Shown here: positions 54,021 to 62,934 of the stretch, one piece after another | How the letters are laid out: each line of letters opens with the position of its first letter | Position numbering within the stretch: position 1 is the stretch's first letter | Origin: Gracilaria domingensis | Taxonomy: Eukaryota > Rhodophyta > Florideophyceae > Gracilariales > Gracilariaceae | Assembly (NCBI GenBank): GCA_022539475.1 | Contig: VCMS01000024.1 | Location: 62,001-126,000 of the forward strand | Direction of reading: 5' to 3' | Length of the DNA: 64,000 bases | The notes under the pieces: model-generated | Seen by the model: the letters and a program-made list of their open reading frames with translations, nothing else | Databases searched by the model: none | What the model was told of the DNA's origin: nothing | Program-made: the position numbers and the translations under genes

Positions 54021-54028
54021 TATAAAAG
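54021..54028 (+). promoter_or_regulatory. TATA box of the CBM20 gene
   Basis: TATAAAAG. The first ATG after the expected start site (~54050) is 54195, which fixes the start codon. In the decayed copy the matching site reads CATATAGC. Confidence 0.75.
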
Positions 54029-54194
54029 GCCGTTCCTTCACGCTGTGGCGTCTCGACTTGCTCTCTGCCCTTTTGCCTCTCAGCAATTCCGCCTCGTCCA
54101 GAACGTCTTTTTCTCGCTTTCTTCCTCGGCCGTGCTTCGTGGCTTTCGCAAACCCCACATCTTTTGCAACCACTCTCACCGACATCGCAACGAG

Positions 54195-55277
54195 ATGAAG
54201 CTTTTGAAGGGCATCGCACGTCTGTTCGCCACTCTGCTTGGCAACGAGCAGAGAAACAGCGCCGAGACATCTTCCCCACACACACAGATGATCTCGTTAA
54301 CCACCGTCTCACCCACCCCGCCTGCTCTGCACCCCCCCACCTTTGTACATAACGCAGCACCGGAAGTGGCAAGGAAGATGCAACGTGCTCAATCGAGTGT
54401 GCTTCCATGGAGCGTGGCCGACAAGCGGGCGGTCCTCCGCCGACGTGACGAGGTGCACGCACGTCGTTTCCGCAGACAGCAGCGCGCCGAGAAGACACTC
54501 GCGCAACAGTTGGCGTGCGCCGAAAACGAGCAGATGGTGGTGCTCGGGAAGCCGCCGCAAAAACTTCCACTCGGGCCGACGTTCGTGATTACGCCCCATG
54601 TGGAGGCGGTGACGCACGGTGTGCACGTGCGCTGCGGGACGGCGAGCGATGAGTGGACGGGAGCGCTGACGCTCTCGGGCTTCAATTGGGGGCGACGCAC
54701 GACATGGGTGATGCGCCTGGACGACGCAAGGGAGGAAGAGCTGGCAGAGCAGCTACGCGCGGTGGCGATGATGAGCGGGGCTGGCAGTGTGGTGCTGCTG
54801 ACTTCGTGGTGCGCGCTGGCGGGTGAGGTGGCGCGATGGGAGGGTTTCTCTGTGGAGGTGGTTGCGGGCTGTCGGAAGCCGCTGCTGGTGCTGACGTGGC
54901 TCAGAGATGACCACGAAACAGAGCAGCTCGACGAGGATGGCGCGGGGCTTGCCGGGACGTTGGTGACGTTCGAACTGGATGTCCACAGCGTGCCCGCGGA
55001 AGTGCGACGCGCAGCAGAAAAGGGGCGCGTCAAGGTGGTCGGGGACTGCGTGGAGCTCGGGATGTGGAATGCGGAATTCGGGGTAGTGGTGGTGAGCGAG
55101 GAGGAGTCGTTAATGGCAGAAATTGTCGTGGACGGCAGCTGTGCGGACATGGAATACAAGTACGCGTGGGTGGACGAGCGTGGAAACCCAACATGGGAGG
55201 CGGGCGACAACCGACGACTTCCCCCAACAAGGAGCGCTCTGCTGTCGGTGAGCGATCGGTGGGGAAGCTATGAGTAG
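54195..55277 (+). CDS. CBM20 starch-binding-domain protein
   Basis: 360 residues. The C-terminus (about 257-343) is a CBM20: LVTFELDVHSVP, VKVVGDCVELGMWNAE (W291), EYKYAWVD, and the signature TWEAGDNRRLP (W334, N339, R340). It should bind alpha-glucan, for example starch granules. Residues 1-120 are basic and may be helical (RRRDEVHARRFRRQQRAEKT). Residues 125-240 form an unrecognised alpha/beta region (GPTFVITPHVEAVTHGVHVR ... VVLLTSWCALAGEVARWEGF). No catalytic glycosidase, phosphatase or kinase motif is visible. The start follows the TATA-defined leader and is kept in the decayed copy at 59417. Intronless. Confidence 0.82.
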   Translation: MKLLKGIARLFATLLGNEQRNSAETSSPHTQMISLTTVSPTPPALHPPTFVHNAAPEVARKMQRAQSSVLPWSVADKRAVLRRRDEVHARRFRRQQRAEKTLAQQLACAENEQMVVLGKPPQKLPLGPTFVITPHVEAVTHGVHVRCGTASDEWTGALTLSGFNWGRRTTWVMRLDDAREEELAEQLRAVAMMSGAGSVVLLTSWCALAGEVARWEGFSVEVVAGCRKPLLVLTWLRDDHETEQLDEDGAGLAGTLVTFELDVHSVPAEVRRAAEKGRVKVVGDCVELGMWNAEFGVVVVSEEESLMAEIVVDGSCADMEYKYAWVDERGNPTWEAGDNRRLPPTRSALLSVSDRWGSYE

Positions 55278-56360
55278 ATTCCATGTCCACTACAGCATGC
55301 AGACGTTAAATAAATGTTTGCAAGACTTGCCGAAATATGAGTGGTGTCATTAGAACTCTAGAAATAGGTGAAGTTGCAAAGTCACCTCATGGAACATCGA
55401 GTATCAAAGTTCTCCAGTGCGGGAGAGACAGGACTTTATCAGGTAGTGCTGCTGTCGTCACAGCTGCAAGACTATGAGAGCTGGTCCTTATAATGAACAC
55501 GGCAAGAATAAGTCACAAAAAGAATGCCAGCCAGGTAAATGAACAATTTCTCATTCCCATCAAACGTGATACGGTCACTTGCTGAAGAGCACGTCATTGC
55601 AATGTACCGTAATTTGAAGCTTGTTGGTTAAAACATGTGTCAGCGTCCATGAATGAAGGGCAAAGATGAAATAGAGAGAACCCTACTGATAGAGCAACTG
55701 ATAATAACGAGGCAAGTGCGCTCCACCTCCAAATCCTTCAAGTCCGTACAATGCTCAGTGGTAAGGTTCGTTCTCAACCGTGAATAGTTCAACTCTCGAA
55801 TTACTCGAATTGACTTGCGTTAATTGTACGCAGTCACGGTCTGCGCCGTGGTCGGTTGGATGGATTGATTAAAGATTATAAAAGTAGACGGCGCCAATTG
55901 TATTTTGTCGTGCGGGCTGAAGAGTTTTCTCTGTGTGAAACAGAGAATCTATTTGAAGTTTAAACTGCTCTTCCAATACAACATTCGCACCAGGTTCATG
56001 ATTTACATGTTGATAGTGCACTTTGCGTGGTTCTGAATCGTGAATTGAGCTGTCAAGTGGAGAATGTGAGTGCAAGTGACATTCATTTGCTTGAGGCAGC
56101 GTTGTATTCTCTACGTGAGAGATGGGAACAAAGCTGAAATCAGCAAATGCATGCATCACTTCCTTTGTGTCAGCAAACAACATGAAGAGAGACCTCTTTC
56201 ACTTTCCCTCTCCCTCCTCACATGCAGATCCTCTCCGCTTTCTCACCACTATTTAAGCTCTTGATGTTGTAGATACCAATCCTTCTTCTGCTTTGCCCAT
56301 CCCTTCGCACTTCAATTCAATCTGAAACCGACAACTGCGTTCCTTTGCTCCACACCAACC
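55278..56360. other. Intergenic spacer, 1.1 kb
   Basis: An AATAAATG signal for the CBM20 gene lies at 55308-55315. TATTTAAG (56250-56257) is the likely TATA box of the next gene. No other feature seen. Confidence 0.5.
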
Positions 56361-58193
56361 ATGAACGCAACAACAATGACCACCCCCACCAGCACAGCCA
56401 CCGCCATCGGCACCACCGCCCGCACTCTCACCGCCACTCTCATTGGCACCACCACCCCCACTCGTACCACCACCCATATTGGCACTATCACCCCCACATG
56501 CGCCACCACCCCCACTGGTACTACCACCCCCTTTCTCACCACCACCCCCACTAGCACTGCCACCCCCACTCGCATCGCCGACCCCATCGGCACCGCCACC
56601 CCCACTCGCACCGCGAACCCCATTCGCACCACCACCCCTACTCTCACCACAACCTCCATTGGCACCGCCACCCCCACTGGAGCCGCCACCCCCACTGGAG
56701 CCGCCACCCCCACAGGAGCCGCCACCCCCACAGGAGCCGCCACCCCCATCGGTACCGCCATCCCCACTGGTATCGCCGACCCCATCGACACCGCCACCCC
56801 CACTTCTTCGACGGCTTCAACCTCTCCTTCCCCATCCGTCTTGGAATCGCTCCTCACTGACTCCGATCTTAACCCCCATGCCAGCAAGCACCATAAGCTG
56901 CCCCACATGCGTTACACGCACCAAGAGACACTGGTTGACATTCTGTCTGTCAGAACTAATCTCTTTGGGTTTCGTCGTCGCCTCGTCCGCCTGCAGCACG
57001 GCATCCTCACTATCCGTGCTGTGGACAACAATGAACACATAGCGTCTGTGCGCATGTGCGAGGCGAAGCGAATTGTCGTGAACCCATCGAAGAGTACAGT
57101 GTCGATTCGTACCTCCCCCATGGTAGGATTGACACTCTTCTTTGGCCACGACCTCTCGGGCTTGCGTGTGTGGAGTGCATTTCTGCAGCGGGCCCTCTCC
57201 TTCAAACTGGAGAACTTTTACAAGGTATGTGAGCTTGTTGGAGAGGGTCCGTTTGCGAAGGTGTACAAAGGGATTGACCGGCGTACGGGGTGTAAGGTGG
57301 CTATCAAAGTCACACAGAGCGAGCAGGGCAAGCGAAAGCGCAGCCACGAACTGCGCCCTTCCCAGGAGGCGGAGATTGTACGTTCGATTTGCCACAAGAA
57401 CATCGTTCGTACATTCGATGTGTTCGAAACCTCCAACGAAGTATCCATCGTCATGGAGTTCATGGAGAAGGGCTCGCTCAAGAGCTTCTTGGAGGGGAAC
57501 CGGAAGCGGATCAGCGAGCGCAACGGCAAGCGCATTGCTCGACAGCTTCTGAGCGGGGTGGCGTACTTGCATGAAAACGGCATCATCCACCGAGACCTGT
57601 GTGTGGATAACATCCTAGTGTCTGGCGATGGGACAGTGAAAATCAGCGACTTCCAGTTTGCAAGATGGGAAGATCGCATGGGTCCCGCCGACTACTACCC
57701 ACCAGGTCTCTGTGGCTGCATGGCGTACGGCTCGCCGGAAATCATCGCTGAATGCAAGCACAACAAGCAAGTGGACATATTTGCTTGCGGGGTGCTGATG
57801 TACATGGCGATTGCGGGATTTGAGCCACATCGCGGTCGAAACTTTGCTGAGGTTCGGCGTAGCATCATGGGGGGGAGATGGGGATTTCCACCGAAATACT
57901 GGTGGAAGGTGTCGATGGTGGCGCGGGAAATTGTGGACGATTGTCTGAGTGTGCACCCGTGGAGGCGACCAACGGCGGAGGATGCCCTGAAGCATCGTTG
58001 GTTTGAGGTGCCGGGGGATCGTGAGGTTGAGCGGGTGGGGTGGGCGGGGACGCCGGTTCCGTTTGTGCGGAATGGTCGGGTGAGGGCGTTGGAAAAAGTT
58101 CCAGGTGCGTTTGTGCATCTGCGACGGATGGAGAGTCATGGTTTCCGTCGGGGCAAGAGTTTTTGTTTGAACGCAATGCAGAGGGAAGGGTAG
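56361..58193 (+). CDS. PH-domain kinase paralogue with altered catalytic motifs and Thr-rich repeats
   Basis: 610 residues. Residues 1-155 are a Thr/Pro/Ala/Ile repeat (TPTGAATPTGAATPTG). A PH-like domain (183-285) and kinase (294-553) follow, both close to the 38517-39905 protein. VAIK (K316) and GEGPFAKV are kept. The catalytic loop is HRDLCVDN (410-417; the Lys of HRDLKxxN is Cys) and DFG is DFQ (430-432). Asp412, Asn417 and Asp430 remain. The activation loop and GTPAYCSPE are altered to GCMAYGSPE. Activity may be weak or lost. It lies between the two CBM20 copies. The start is fixed by the likely TATA at 56250. Confidence 0.82.
   Translation: MNATTMTTPTSTATAIGTTARTLTATLIGTTTPTRTTTHIGTITPTCATTPTGTTTPFLTTTPTSTATPTRIADPIGTATPTRTANPIRTTTPTLTTTSIGTATPTGAATPTGAATPTGAATPTGAATPIGTAIPTGIADPIDTATPTSSTASTSPSPSVLESLLTDSDLNPHASKHHKLPHMRYTHQETLVDILSVRTNLFGFRRRLVRLQHGILTIRAVDNNEHIASVRMCEAKRIVVNPSKSTVSIRTSPMVGLTLFFGHDLSGLRVWSAFLQRALSFKLENFYKVCELVGEGPFAKVYKGIDRRTGCKVAIKVTQSEQGKRKRSHELRPSQEAEIVRSICHKNIVRTFDVFETSNEVSIVMEFMEKGSLKSFLEGNRKRISERNGKRIARQLLSGVAYLHENGIIHRDLCVDNILVSGDGTVKISDFQFARWEDRMGPADYYPPGLCGCMAYGSPEIIAECKHNKQVDIFACGVLMYMAIAGFEPHRGRNFAEVRRSIMGGRWGFPPKYWWKVSMVAREIVDDCLSVHPWRRPTAEDALKHRWFEVPGDREVERVGWAGTPVPFVRNGRVRALEKVPGAFVHLRRMESHGFRRGKSFCLNAMQREG
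56655..56754 (+). repeat. 18-nt minisatellite coding GAATPT
   Basis: About 5 near-exact units GGAGCCGCCACCCCCACT (some ending ACA), inside a longer, more diverged stretch of the same kind from about 56380. Confidence 0.85.
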
Positions 58194-58711
58194 TGGTTGG
58201 GATGGGAGGGAGGTGTAGCCTGAAGTGCTGGCACACCGTTGTTTATAATCTACTAACTTGTATATAAAGGAAATTGTAAATATGCGCTTGATATCGTTCT
58301 TTTTGATCGCTTCGGCTCGCAATCATATGGACGAACGGCGGTATGGTAGAAATCTGAAACTGAACAAATCAATCGGATAACCGAGTGAGAAAAGCATCGA
58401 ATGCGTTGTATCCCTATGTGGAGTTGCAATTGCGGAGCTCGAGTGCATGCACAAGTTCCTTGCGATGCTGAGAGTGTACTAGAATTCGCTGTGGCTGATC
58501 TGCAAACGAGATGGAGGTGCTCTTCTTCGACGGTTGTCGCAGGCCTCGGGAATATGCGAAGGTGCAGTAGGTGCGCATTGGTCGTACCTTCGCACCTTTT
58601 GCATATGTACGTACGGCGGTATCTCCAACGGCATCGCTGCCGTTCCGGAGCGAGTCAGAGTCATCTGAAGAGTGACCGAATTGACACTTGTGACATTGTG
58701 ACCTCCGCGAG

Positions 58712-58738
58712 GTGACCTCGCATTTTAGGCGAGGTCAC
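58712..58738. repeat. Hairpin at the left edge of duplicate B
   Basis: 10-bp perfect stem with a 7-nt loop (ATTTTAG). Confidence 0.8.
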
Positions 58739-58876
58739 GTCTGAATCGTACACTTTCATTGGACGCCCATTTCGCACGCCCTTCTAAAGACCAGGCTGTA
58801 CCCCGAGCTATTAATAACCGCGAGGCATTTGCTTCGCGAAGCACGCGCGCTTTCATTTGGTGGTGCATTTTGCTGG

Positions 58877-58930
58877 TCTCGAATTGTGCGCGCATTGCTT
58901 CACGGTGCGCAGCACAATGGTTTCCGTGAA
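58877..58930 (+). repeat. TCTCGAATTGTG motif, copy B1
   Basis: Matches A1. Confidence 0.75.
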
Positions 58931-59021
58931 GGTAGCGGGCACAGGACACGATGAATCAGCGCTGCAGGGTGCTCAATAATTGACAATCGAGATGCGATCT
59001 GCCACGGCGTTTGGAGAGGGG

Positions 59022-59068
59022 TCTCGAATTGTGAACGCGCAGATTCACGGCGCGCAATGATTTGCACA
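59022..59068 (+). repeat. TCTCGAATTGTG motif, copy B2
   Basis: Matches A2, 145 nt after B1. Confidence 0.75.
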
Positions 59069-59416
59069 ACGCCACTGCGTGATCAACGCAATCATTCTAA
59101 TCACGGGGCACATGGATGTGCGATTGCCAGGAGATTCTGGGTCGTCGACTGCCGCTGCTCCACGCTGTTCGCAACCTTGAAATGCAAAGCGTGATCCCAC
59201 TTTTGTCAGTTGGAGGAGAGGACAGGACATGATTGTGTGACAGCATATAGCTGTTTGCTCTCGTTTTGGTGTCTGTGCTTGCTTCCCTGCCGTTCTGCAT
59301 TTCGGCAGTTGCTCATCGTGCTGGACGTCTACCCGCCGTGTTTCTCGGCTGTGCTTGCTGGCTGTTTGGAATGCGCACTCCCTTTGCAACTCACGCCTCG
59401 CCGACTCCGCGCAGAG

Positions 59417-60060
59417 ATGAAGCCATTGAAGCGCATCGCGGTCTGTTCGCCACTCTGCTTGGCAACGAGCAGGGCAACAACATCGAGACATCTCCCCCCC
59501 ACGCGCAGATGATCTCATCAGCCGCCGTCGCACCCACCCCGCCCGCACTACACCCCCCCAACATTCATCCGCAACGCAGCGCCGGCAACCTCAAGCATGA
59601 TGCAACGCGCTCAGCCGAGCGCGCTTCCGTGGAGCGCGGCCGACAAACGGGCAATGCCCCGCCGTCGCGGCGACGGTCGCGCGCAGCGTCGCCGCCGGCA
59701 GCAGCGCGCCGAGCACACGCTCGCGCGGCCGCCGGCGCGCACGTGTCGAAAGCCGCTGCCCGGCAGCGCGCTGCGCAAACGTGCGCGCGGGCTCGTCCAC
59801 GTGCTCGTCGCCGCGCGCGGCGAAGAGGTGGCGTCGCAGCGCCGTGCACGCGCGCCGCGAGACGGCGCGCGCGCAGCGGACGGCCGGGCTGACGGCTTGC
59901 CGCTGGCGGCGGCGACGCGCGACGTGCGTGGCGCGCGAGGCGCGCGGCGCGGCGCTGCACGCCGCGGCGCGGCGCCGGGCGGGCGGCGCACGCGCCTGCA
60001 GACGCGCGCGCGCGAACGTGCCGTACTGCGCGCGGCGTGTGACGCGCCGCTACGTGGACA
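59417..60060 (+). pseudogene. Decayed copy of the CBM20 gene, 5' two-thirds, GC-drifted
   Basis: Begins with the same ATG and leader as the CBM20 gene (MKPLKRIA versus MKLLKGIA), but a base is lost at the tenth codon region, so the frame shifts and stops. Pieces of the old frame can be read on: FATLLGNEQGNN, ISSAAVAPTPPALHPP, MQRAQPSALPWSAADKRA and RRRQQRAEHTLA. Nucleotide alignment then continues to about 60060 with most changes toward G or C. The CBM20 end itself is not seen. The TATA box is degraded as well. It is a dead gene, now part of the CpG-rich upstream region of the AhpD-like gene. Confidence 0.75.
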
Positions 60061-60193
60061 ACGGCGCGCGCGCGCGGCTGTGCGCGGTGCGCGCACCTCG
60101 CCGGATCTTATCGCACACGCGCGCGCCGCGACAGCTCGCGCGCCGCGCAGCGCGCCGCGCGCCCCGCCGCGCCCTCCGCCGTCTCCGCCGTCG

Positions 60194-60225
<32 letters not shown>

Positions 60226-60691
60226 TCCGCCGTCGGCCGCCGCCGCCGCCGCCGTCGCAGACGCCGCCGTCGCAGACGCCGCCGCGCCCCCCCGCGCGCC
60301 GCCGCCGCCGCCGCCGCGCCACGAGAGCGCGCGCGCGTTTTGGCGCGGTTGCACCTCGCGCGTTTTTTTGGGCGTGGCGCGCGCGCCGCAGCGCTGTATC
60401 GTGTCGCGCGCGGCGCGCTCCACGGCTCGTGTATAGAGTGCGCGCTCGCGTGCGCGCGTGTCCGCCGCCGTCGCAGAGTCGCGGCGCGCTTCCGGCCGAG
60501 GCGAAGGTCGACCCACCCCCGCCGCCGCCGCCCGCCCTTCCCGCCCCCTCCCCCCCGCCCCCGCCGCCCTGCGCGCCGCGCACGCGCGCACTGTCGCGCG
60601 CCGTCGTCCCCGTCACCGCCCGTTGCCCCCCCCTGCCGTTGCTTCGCTTGCTTGCCCGCGTGCCACCCCCCCCACCCCCGCCCACGTCGCC
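60061..60691. promoter_or_regulatory. CpG island upstream of the AhpD-like gene
   Basis: Very high GC with (CCG)/(GCC) runs at 60180-60320 and C-runs at 60520-60680. Long frames on all strands are compositional. Confidence 0.6.
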
Positions 60692-62350
60692 ATGTCACGC
60701 TCGCCGCGTCCGTCGGATGCGTCGCGCGCGTCCTCGTCCAGTGCGCCGCGCCGTAGCTCGCGGCTGCTGCCGCGCTACACGCCCATTTCGGACATGTTGC
60801 CGCCGCGCTTTGGCGCAAAGTCGGCCAATTTGTCGTCGCCTTCCACGCGCAGTCCGTCCGCAAAGTCGCTGCCGTCGGAGAGTACGCACGCGCCGTCGGC
60901 AAACATCTCCTCCGTCGAGTCCATCGACGCCATGTCCGCCGCCGCCAAGCCGGAGCACGCCGCGCGTTCCATCATGGATGTTTTGGCGCCGGACGCCGTG
61001 TCGCTGGACGACATGGACGACAGCTATCACGTGCTGCTCGTGCTGGTCAAGGCGCTCATTGGCGTGGTGGCCAACTGCTACGGCGTGATGGAGATTTTCC
61101 CGCCGGCGTTCACCACGTACAACCTCATCATCCCCAACTGCATCAACGTGCCGTTCCTCATGTGGGGCGTGGCCGCGCCGGCCGATCTGGTCGGGCTGGC
61201 CACCTACTACTCGGCGCGAAGTGCGCAGTGCGCGTACTGCTCGCTGCACACGTGCAACTTTGCGCTGCGCCGCGGGCTGGACCGCGACGCGCTGATGGGC
61301 GCGCGCTCGTTCTCGGCGCGCGAGGCGGCCGTGGTGGAGGTGGCGCTCAACATGTCCTCCTTCCCCAACCACCTGACCGAGGACGACCGGCGCAACCTGT
61401 TCCGCCACCTGAGCCCGGCCAACGTGGAGTGGATCGTGCTGGCCGTCAGCATGGTCGGCTACCTGACCACGTTCATGAGCAGCCTCGGCACCGACATGGA
61501 GCAGTCGGCCGTGGAGGAGACGGCCGAGCTGCTGCGCGCGGCCGGCTGGTCGCAGGGTAAGCACCAGGTCACCTCGCCGGAAAATTACTTACAGCACGGC
61601 GACGTCAACCCCACCCGCGGCGACACGTTTGTGTCCAACATTATGATGCTGCGACACCTGCCCACCGCCATCAAGTATGACATGGCCGCCACCAAGAAGA
61701 TCCCGTCGTCGTGGCCCAAGATCGGCGAGTTCCTCAACGTCAACGTCGGCCACTCGTTCCCCATCCTGGGCCTGCTCACGCACGACCGCGCCGTGCGCGC
61801 GCTGGCCGAGTGCATCCGCCTCAACCTGGACGCCATTGTGTGCGGCATCGAGCCGGACACCAAGTACCTCATCGGCATTGTGTTTGCCGGCGTCAACCGC
61901 AACCGCCTCATGGCCAAGGAGTTCCGGCGCATGACCATGATGATGGTGGACTACTTTGACGACGAGATGATCAACGCCATCTACGAGTTCTCCAAGGAGG
62001 AGACCGACTTTTCGGTGGACTTTCTCAGCGCGCTCACCGACTCGGCGCTCATGGAGACGCCGCTGTCCGAGTCGCAGGTGCGGCTGCTGTACATTGCCAA
62101 GGCGTGCTCGTTCATGCCCACCAAGACGACGCCGGCGGTGGTGGAGGCTACCAAGCAGGTGCGCAGCGAGCACACGGTGGAGCTACTGAGCTGGGTGTCG
62201 CTGCTGTCGCTGCTGCAGAAGTTGTACATTTTCTATTATCCTAGTTGCTCCGAGTCGGTCACGTTGAAGAACGCGCAGCTTGGGGAGCGCGCGCCCAAGT
62301 TTACGAAGATAGTGCCCACGTTCGACAGCGTTGGCAAGCATTTGCAGTGA
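60692..62350 (+). CDS. AhpD-like (carboxymuconolactone-decarboxylase fold) protein
   Basis: 552 residues from ATG 60692 (CGCCATGTCACG); the frame opens earlier only within the GC island. Residues 1-105 are Ser-rich and disordered. Residues ~165-260 carry the AhpD/CMD core: YYSARSAQCAYCSLHTCNFA with C180xxC183xxH186, the redox motif of AhpD, then ALRRG, AAVVEVALNMSS and WIVLAVSMVGYLTTFMSSLG. The second half (300-552) is helical and might be a diverged second copy, as in sestrin-like duplications, but no second CxxC is present. A peroxide- or disulfide-reducing role is possible. I do not recognise the eukaryotic subfamily. Intronless. Confidence 0.75.
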   Translation: MSRSPRPSDASRASSSSAPRRSSRLLPRYTPISDMLPPRFGAKSANLSSPSTRSPSAKSLPSESTHAPSANISSVESIDAMSAAAKPEHAARSIMDVLAPDAVSLDDMDDSYHVLLVLVKALIGVVANCYGVMEIFPPAFTTYNLIIPNCINVPFLMWGVAAPADLVGLATYYSARSAQCAYCSLHTCNFALRRGLDRDALMGARSFSAREAAVVEVALNMSSFPNHLTEDDRRNLFRHLSPANVEWIVLAVSMVGYLTTFMSSLGTDMEQSAVEETAELLRAAGWSQGKHQVTSPENYLQHGDVNPTRGDTFVSNIMMLRHLPTAIKYDMAATKKIPSSWPKIGEFLNVNVGHSFPILGLLTHDRAVRALAECIRLNLDAIVCGIEPDTKYLIGIVFAGVNRNRLMAKEFRRMTMMMVDYFDDEMINAIYEFSKEETDFSVDFLSALTDSALMETPLSESQVRLLYIAKACSFMPTKTTPAVVEATKQVRSEHTVELLSWVSLLSLLQKLYIFYYPSCSESVTLKNAQLGERAPKFTKIVPTFDSVGKHLQ

Positions 62351-62567
62351 ATGCTGTTTTGTGTTTGTTTGAGAGCTCTTTGTGTGTGTGTAGTTGTTTG
62401 CGTGCGCGCTGCGCGCGCGGGTGGGGGGGGGGGGGGCCGCGCGCGGCGGCGCGTGGCGCGGGCCGCGGCGGCGGCTGCGGGGCGGGGCGGCGCAGCGCAC
62501 GCGCACGCGCGCGGCCGCGGCGCGCGCAACGGCGCGGCGCGCGGACGCGGACGCGGGGCGCGGGCGC

Positions 62568-62599
<32 letters not shown>

Positions 62600-62934
62600 A
62601 CGTGCGTGTGGCGCTGCGCGATCGCGCGCGCCGTTGCGCCCGGGGCCCCGCGCCATGCACCATAACTTGTGGAGTGTGTCCTGCGCCAAATTTGTTTTTG
62701 AGCGTTTGTACCATCTCGCTCGCCGCTTGTTCTTTGTTCGCCGATAAAGGCCCGTCGCGGACCGCTCCCTACTTGAGCGCCCTCGCTCTTCCCGCCTCCC
62801 CCCAAACCGCTCCCCTCTCCCCGCCCCGGCCCCCTCTTCCCCCTCCCCCTCCCCCTCCCCCCCTCCCCCTCCCCCCTCCCCCTCCCCCCTCCCCCTCCTC
62901 CCCCCCACGCATCGCGGTGAACGCGCCGCGCAAC
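62351..62934. promoter_or_regulatory. GC island and C-tract promoter of the desaturase gene
   Basis: 62415-62660 is GC-dense with a (GGC) run (62568-62600). 62796-62908 is a CCCTCCCC-type repeated C/T tract, a candidate for triplex/i-motif structure. CGATAAAGG at 62740 may be a poly(A) signal of the left gene. Confidence 0.5.
62828..62908. repeat. CCCCTCCC polypyrimidine tract
   Basis: About 80 nt of C-runs separated by single T or TT, ending 27 nt before the desaturase ATG. Confidence 0.85.

Larger units (their letters stand above)
53098..54194. other. Spacer carrying copy A of the segmental duplication
   Basis: From about 53515 the sequence is alignable to 58745 onward. It includes two ~50-nt motif copies, a TATA box and the leader of the CBM20 gene. 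The start of this stretch is the Ctf4 promoter. Confidence 0.7.
58194..59416. other. Spacer with inverted repeats and copy B of the duplication
   Basis: 58551-58607 holds an imperfect inverted repeat (ATATGCGAAGGTGC / GCACCTTTTGCATAT). 58712-58738 is a perfect 10-bp stem (GTGACCTCGC / GCGAGGTCAC) directly at the left edge of copy B (from 58745), which runs through two ~50-nt motif copies to a degraded TATA box near 59244. Confidence 0.7.

Noticed and set aside
60695-61564. 289-codon frame antisense to the AhpD-like gene
   Set aside because: Shadow of GC-rich codons; the plus-strand frame has an AhpD motif and a sound start.
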